From contig NZ_SJDU01000052.1 of assembly GCF_005518285.1 (NCBI RefSeq), forward strand, positions 1 through 9,952: a stretch of 9,952 nt of DNA, read 5' to 3'. This DNA comes from Brachyspira catarrhinii. GTDB lineage: Bacteria > Spirochaetota > Brachyspiria > Brachyspirales > Brachyspiraceae. A program made the position numbers and the translations under genes. Below, piece after piece: positions 7,720 to 9,952 of this stretch. The notes beneath the pieces were generated by a model. It had not been told where the DNA came from. It searched no databases and saw only the letters and a list, made by a program, of their open reading frames with translations. The stretch's first letter is position 1; the number at the start of each line of letters is the position of its first letter.

Positions 7720-7746
7720 TTAATTATTTATTATTTTATATTTCAT
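7720..7746 (-). CDS. Possible 8-codon coupling mini-ORF between xerD and the 759-aa gene
   Basis: On the - strand an ATG overlaps the xerD stop as ATGA (7746-7743) and opens an 8-codon frame (MKYKIINN) ending in TAA at 7722-7720. An AGGA sits 7 nt before this ATG. The stop abuts the AAGGAA that serves the 759-aa gene. The arrangement would let ribosomes leaving xerD reload at the downstream site. The xerD-terminal codons AGG AAT produce the AGGA by themselves, so it may be accidental. No known peptide is recognised. Confidence 0.2.
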   Translation of the reverse strand: MKYKIINN

Positions 7747-8669
7747 ATATTATTCCTCGTATGTTTAGGATGTTTTGGATGCTTGTCAATCTGCTTTTTC
7801 AAATGCGAAGCGTCCACATGAGTATATATTTCCGTTGTGGTTATATCCGAATGTCCCAACATTCTCTGAACCGACCTTAAATCCGCTCCATGCTGTATCA
7901 AATGCGTAGCGAAACTATGTCTCAAAGTATGCGGATGAACATTCTTTTCAATGCCGCTTTTTCTCATAGTTTCTTTTACTATTTTCCAAATTCCGACTCT
8001 CGAAATCTTATCTCCTCTAAAATTCAAAAACAATTCTCTCGTGTTTTTGCCTTTCACCATAATCACTCTGCTAGTATGTATATATCTTCTTAATATGTCC
8101 AACGCGCTGTCGTTAATCGGAACTATTCTCTCTCTCTTGCCTTTTCCAAATATTCTCAAATATTTTCCTTCAAAAGATATGTCTTCTATTTTTAAAGAAC
8201 AGAGTTCGGTTACTCTCAATCCAGAAGAATACATAAGCTCGAAAATCGCCTTATCTCTCAAACCTTTATCCGTTTTTTCGTTATGAACGGAAAGCAAATC
8301 GTCAACTTCGTTTGTGGTTAGAGATTCGGGCAAAATTCTTTTTAATCGTATAACTTCCAAATTATCGGTAGGGTTTTTTGAAATATAATTTTCCATTAGT
8401 AGAAATTTATAAAGATTAACTACACTCACTTTATTTCTTGCAACCGTTCTTACCTTAGAGCCTTGTTCCTTTCTTTCATCCAAAAATCTTTCAATATCGC
8501 TTCTTGCGACTTTTAATATCGTCTTTTTATTTCTGCTTAAAAAATCGAGATATATCGCTAAATCTCTTCCGTAAGATTCGAGAGTATTTGAGGATAAGCC
8601 CTTTTCCACTCTCTCGTAGTTTAAATACATTGATAGTATTTCTTGGTCCGAAATCTGTTTCACTGACAT
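7743..8669 (-). CDS. xerD: Tyrosine recombinase XerD (chromosome dimer resolution)
   Basis: This 308-aa site-specific recombinase would act at a dif site with FtsK and a partner to resolve chromosome dimers. The N-terminal SAM-like core-binding domain spans about 8-92 and the catalytic domain about 112-290. The full catalytic set is present with the same spacing as E. coli XerD (each +3 or +4): R152 (SGLRVTEL), K176 (GKGKRERIVP), H247 and R250 (HPHTLRHSFATHL), H273 (LGHSDITTTEIYTHV) and nucleophile Y282. The C-terminus ends DKHPKHPKHT, comparable to the HHPRA end of E. coli XerD. AGAGG stands 9 nt before the ATG at 8669. XerD fits better than XerC by sequence, but no second Xer gene or dif site is in view, so a single-recombinase arrangement cannot be excluded. 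It begins a new unit after the fabV terminator. Nothing nearby suggests a phage or integron integrase. Confidence 0.93.
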   Translation of the reverse strand: MSVKQISDQEILSMYLNYERVEKGLSSNTLESYGRDLAIYLDFLSRNKKTILKVARSDIERFLDERKEQGSKVRTVARNKVSVVNLYKFLLMENYISKNPTDNLEVIRLKRILPESLTTNEVDDLLSVHNEKTDKGLRDKAIFELMYSSGLRVTELCSLKIEDISFEGKYLRIFGKGKRERIVPINDSALDILRRYIHTSRVIMVKGKNTRELFLNFRGDKISRVGIWKIVKETMRKSGIEKNVHPHTLRHSFATHLIQHGADLRSVQRMLGHSDITTTEIYTHVDASHLKKQIDKHPKHPKHTRNNI

Positions 8670-8936
8670 TGAAAATTGCCTCTTAATTAAAATATATACA
8701 TAATAAAGTCAACATAAAAAATTTGTAGTATTTTGTTAACTTATATATATTATCGACAATGTTCTTTATTTATTTAAACATAATCTATATTTTAATTTAA
8801 CTTAAACTATCCGCTTATAAGATAATAAAAAAATCCGAAATATTGTTTAAAAAATTTAAGCAATACTTCGGATAAATTTTTATTTTTTTATTTTTTAAAT
8901 TTAAAGAATTTATTTTTTATTCAACATAAATTTAAA
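8670..8936. other. AT-rich spacer between fabV and xerD
   Basis: The 267-bp gap holds the fabV terminator on its right side and the xerD ribosome binding site (AGAGG, complement of 8679-8683) on its left. The xerD promoter must lie between about 8690 and 8826 on the - strand. Candidates such as TTGACT (8712-8707) and TTGTCG (8759-8754) lack a convincing -10 at 16-18 bp, so none is called. No small ORF or RNA gene is evident. Confidence 0.5.
8827..8873 (-). terminator. Rho-independent terminator of fabV
   Basis: ATCCGAA (8833-8839) pairs with TTCGGAT (8867-8873). The stem continues after one A-C mismatch through TATTG/CAATA and an A/T-rich top to about 19 bp, with one G-T wobble and a small A loop. 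On the - strand it is followed by six T (complement of 8827-8832). It lies 64 nt after the fabV stop and separates fabV from xerD. Confidence 0.9.
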
Positions 8937-9952
8937 TTATATCTGAACATCGGCATCGTAATTAATATCGTTAAAACCGAAACCATGCAAATGCAAATAT
9001 TCGTCTCTAAACTGATTCAAGTCGGCGTTCGCTTTTAAAGTTTCGTTGTCTTTAACTTTATTCCAAGATTCCAAAACTTCTTTTTGAACATCGTCTCTGA
9101 GTTCCCAATCGTCAAGTCTTAATCTATGTTTTTCGTCCAATATAGCGCCTTTTCCTGAAAATAATTTTTCGTTAAACTGTCTATACATTTGTTCTATACA
9201 ACCTTCATGGATTCCTTTATCTTTCATTATTTTGAATAGAATGCTTATATATAAAGGCATAGCGGGAATAACGGCGGACGCTCTCGTAACAACGGCTTTT
9301 GCAACGCTAACATAAGCATGTCCTTTTAGTTTTTCCTGCATAAGTTTATCCAATTCCAAAGCGGTATTTTCCAAATCGTCTTTTGCTTTTCCAATCGTTC
9401 CGTCTCTGTAAATGGCTTTAGTTATTTCGGGACCTATATAAGAATAAGCTATAGTCAAAGCGTTTTCGGATAACATATCGGCTTTAATCAAATCTTCAAT
9501 CCATAATCTCCAATCGTCTCCGCCCATAACTTTTACAGTAGCTTTTATATCTTCTTCGGTAGCGGGGTCTATTTCCACATTTATAAGCTCTTCTTTCATG
9601 AAATCGACTCCGATTCCTTTATACTTTTGTCCCACAGGTTTTAAAGTGGAGCGATAAGTTATATTTTCTTTTTCGTCCTTTCTTATTCCCGTAGCCAAAC
9701 TATAAATGAGAATGTCAATCTTTCCGCCGAAAAATTCTTTAGCTTCTTTTATTATATTTTCTTTTGAAGATTCTAAAAAAGCGTCTCCCACAATAGTTTT
9801 TTCTTTGAGTCCGTCTCGTTTTGCAAATTCGCTGAAAGCGTTATTATTATACCAGCCCGGGGTAGCCGTCTTTTCTTCGCTTGCCGCTCTTTCAAAAGAA
9901 ACTCCCATAGTATTGGCGTTCAAACCGTAAGCCAAAACTATTCTGCTTGCAA
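8937..9952 (-). CDS. fabV: Trans-2-enoyl reductase FabV/Ter, 5' end cut by the window edge
   Basis: This NADH-dependent enoyl reductase of the FabV/Ter family (about 400 aa) reduces trans-2-enoyl-ACP in fatty acid synthesis or crotonyl-CoA to butyryl-CoA. About 337 residues are visible; the frame stays open to the edge (ASRIVLAYGLNA), so roughly 60 N-terminal residues, including the Rossmann glycine motif, lie outside. The TTG at 9935 is an internal Leu codon, not a start. Visible hallmarks (numbering from the first complete codon) are SFERAASEEKTATPGWYNN, the ATVKVMGGDDW segment, AYSYIGPEITKAIYRDG with the Y-x8-K active site (Y181, K190), KAVVTRASAVIP and the C-terminal HGFGFNDINYDADV. It resembles Treponema denticola Ter closely (from memory), so acyl-CoA reduction in butyrate fermentation is at least as likely as a fatty-acid role. 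Its own terminator follows. Confidence 0.94.
   Translation of the reverse strand, partial: ASRIVLAYGLNANTMGVSFERAASEEKTATPGWYNNNAFSEFAKRDGLKEKTIVGDAFLESSKENIIKEAKEFFGGKIDILIYSLATGIRKDEKENITYRSTLKPVGQKYKGIGVDFMKEELINVEIDPATEEDIKATVKVMGGDDWRLWIEDLIKADMLSENALTIAYSYIGPEITKAIYRDGTIGKAKDDLENTALELDKLMQEKLKGHAYVSVAKAVVTRASAVIPAMPLYISILFKIMKDKGIHEGCIEQMYRQFNEKLFSGKGAILDEKHRLRLDDWELRDDVQKEVLESWNKVKDNETLKANADLNQFRDEYLHLHGFGFNDINYDADVQI

Noticed and set aside
7743..8669. The tyrosine recombinase as an integrase of a mobile element or integron
   Set aside because: Length, spacing of catalytic residues and the C-terminal end match XerD, and there are no phage genes, att-like repeats, tRNA or cassette array nearby.
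8684..8712. TTGACT (8712-8707) as the -35 of xerD
   Set aside because: The hexamer 17 bp downstream is TAATTA, a poor -10, and the start site would fall in the ribosome binding site.
9933..9935. TTG as the start codon of fabV
   Set aside because: Upstream codons in the same frame (ASRIV) continue the family's conserved sequence to the window edge, so this TTG is an internal leucine.

Overview
The window is very AT-rich (intergenic parts are almost pure A/T, and codons are mostly A/T-ending with AGA for Arg). Its gene content fits an anaerobic host-associated spirochaete, most likely Brachyspira: an MCP chemoreceptor, a Ter/FabV enoyl reductase of the Treponema denticola type, and a large cytoplasmic protein with a cyclic-nucleotide-binding-like N-terminus of a kind I associate with spirochaetes. 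The genus is inferred from protein resemblance and composition. No search was run.

Layout. Two genes are on the + strand: an 827-aa protein of unknown role with a degenerate cNMP-binding-like domain (271-2754) and a complete methyl-accepting chemotaxis protein (2928-4781). The 173-bp gap between them carries a very good sigma-70-type promoter (TTGATT-N17-TATAAT) and, nearer the MCP, a possible flagellar sigma-28-type promoter. Four genes are on the - strand, read from right to left: fabV/ter (5' end cut by the window edge), xerD, a 759-aa exported multidomain protein with a probable glycoside-hydrolase-like TIM barrel, and trmL. The + and - blocks converge on one bidirectional terminator at about 4797-4830.

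Transcription units. On the - strand, fabV is closed by a long hairpin terminator (8827-8873). xerD then begins a new unit. The 759-aa gene lies 40 nt behind xerD with no terminator between, and an 8-codon ATGA-overlapping mini-ORF sits in the gap, so the two are probably co-transcribed and perhaps translationally coupled. A terminator with an unusual branched loop (5343-5389) follows the 759-aa gene and sits only about 17 nt upstream of the trmL start. trmL itself has no Shine-Dalgarno sequence, so it may be expressed from a leaderless or very short-leader message.

Assessment. Most of the window is ordinary chromosome: housekeeping recombination, tRNA modification, lipid or butyrate metabolism, and chemotaxis. 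I see no rRNA, tRNA, CRISPR array, insertion sequence or prophage, and no clear undescribed multi-gene system. The items most worth a second look are the 759-aa exported protein, the 827-aa degenerate cNMP-like protein, the tandem promoters of the MCP gene, and the branched terminator next to the SD-less trmL.
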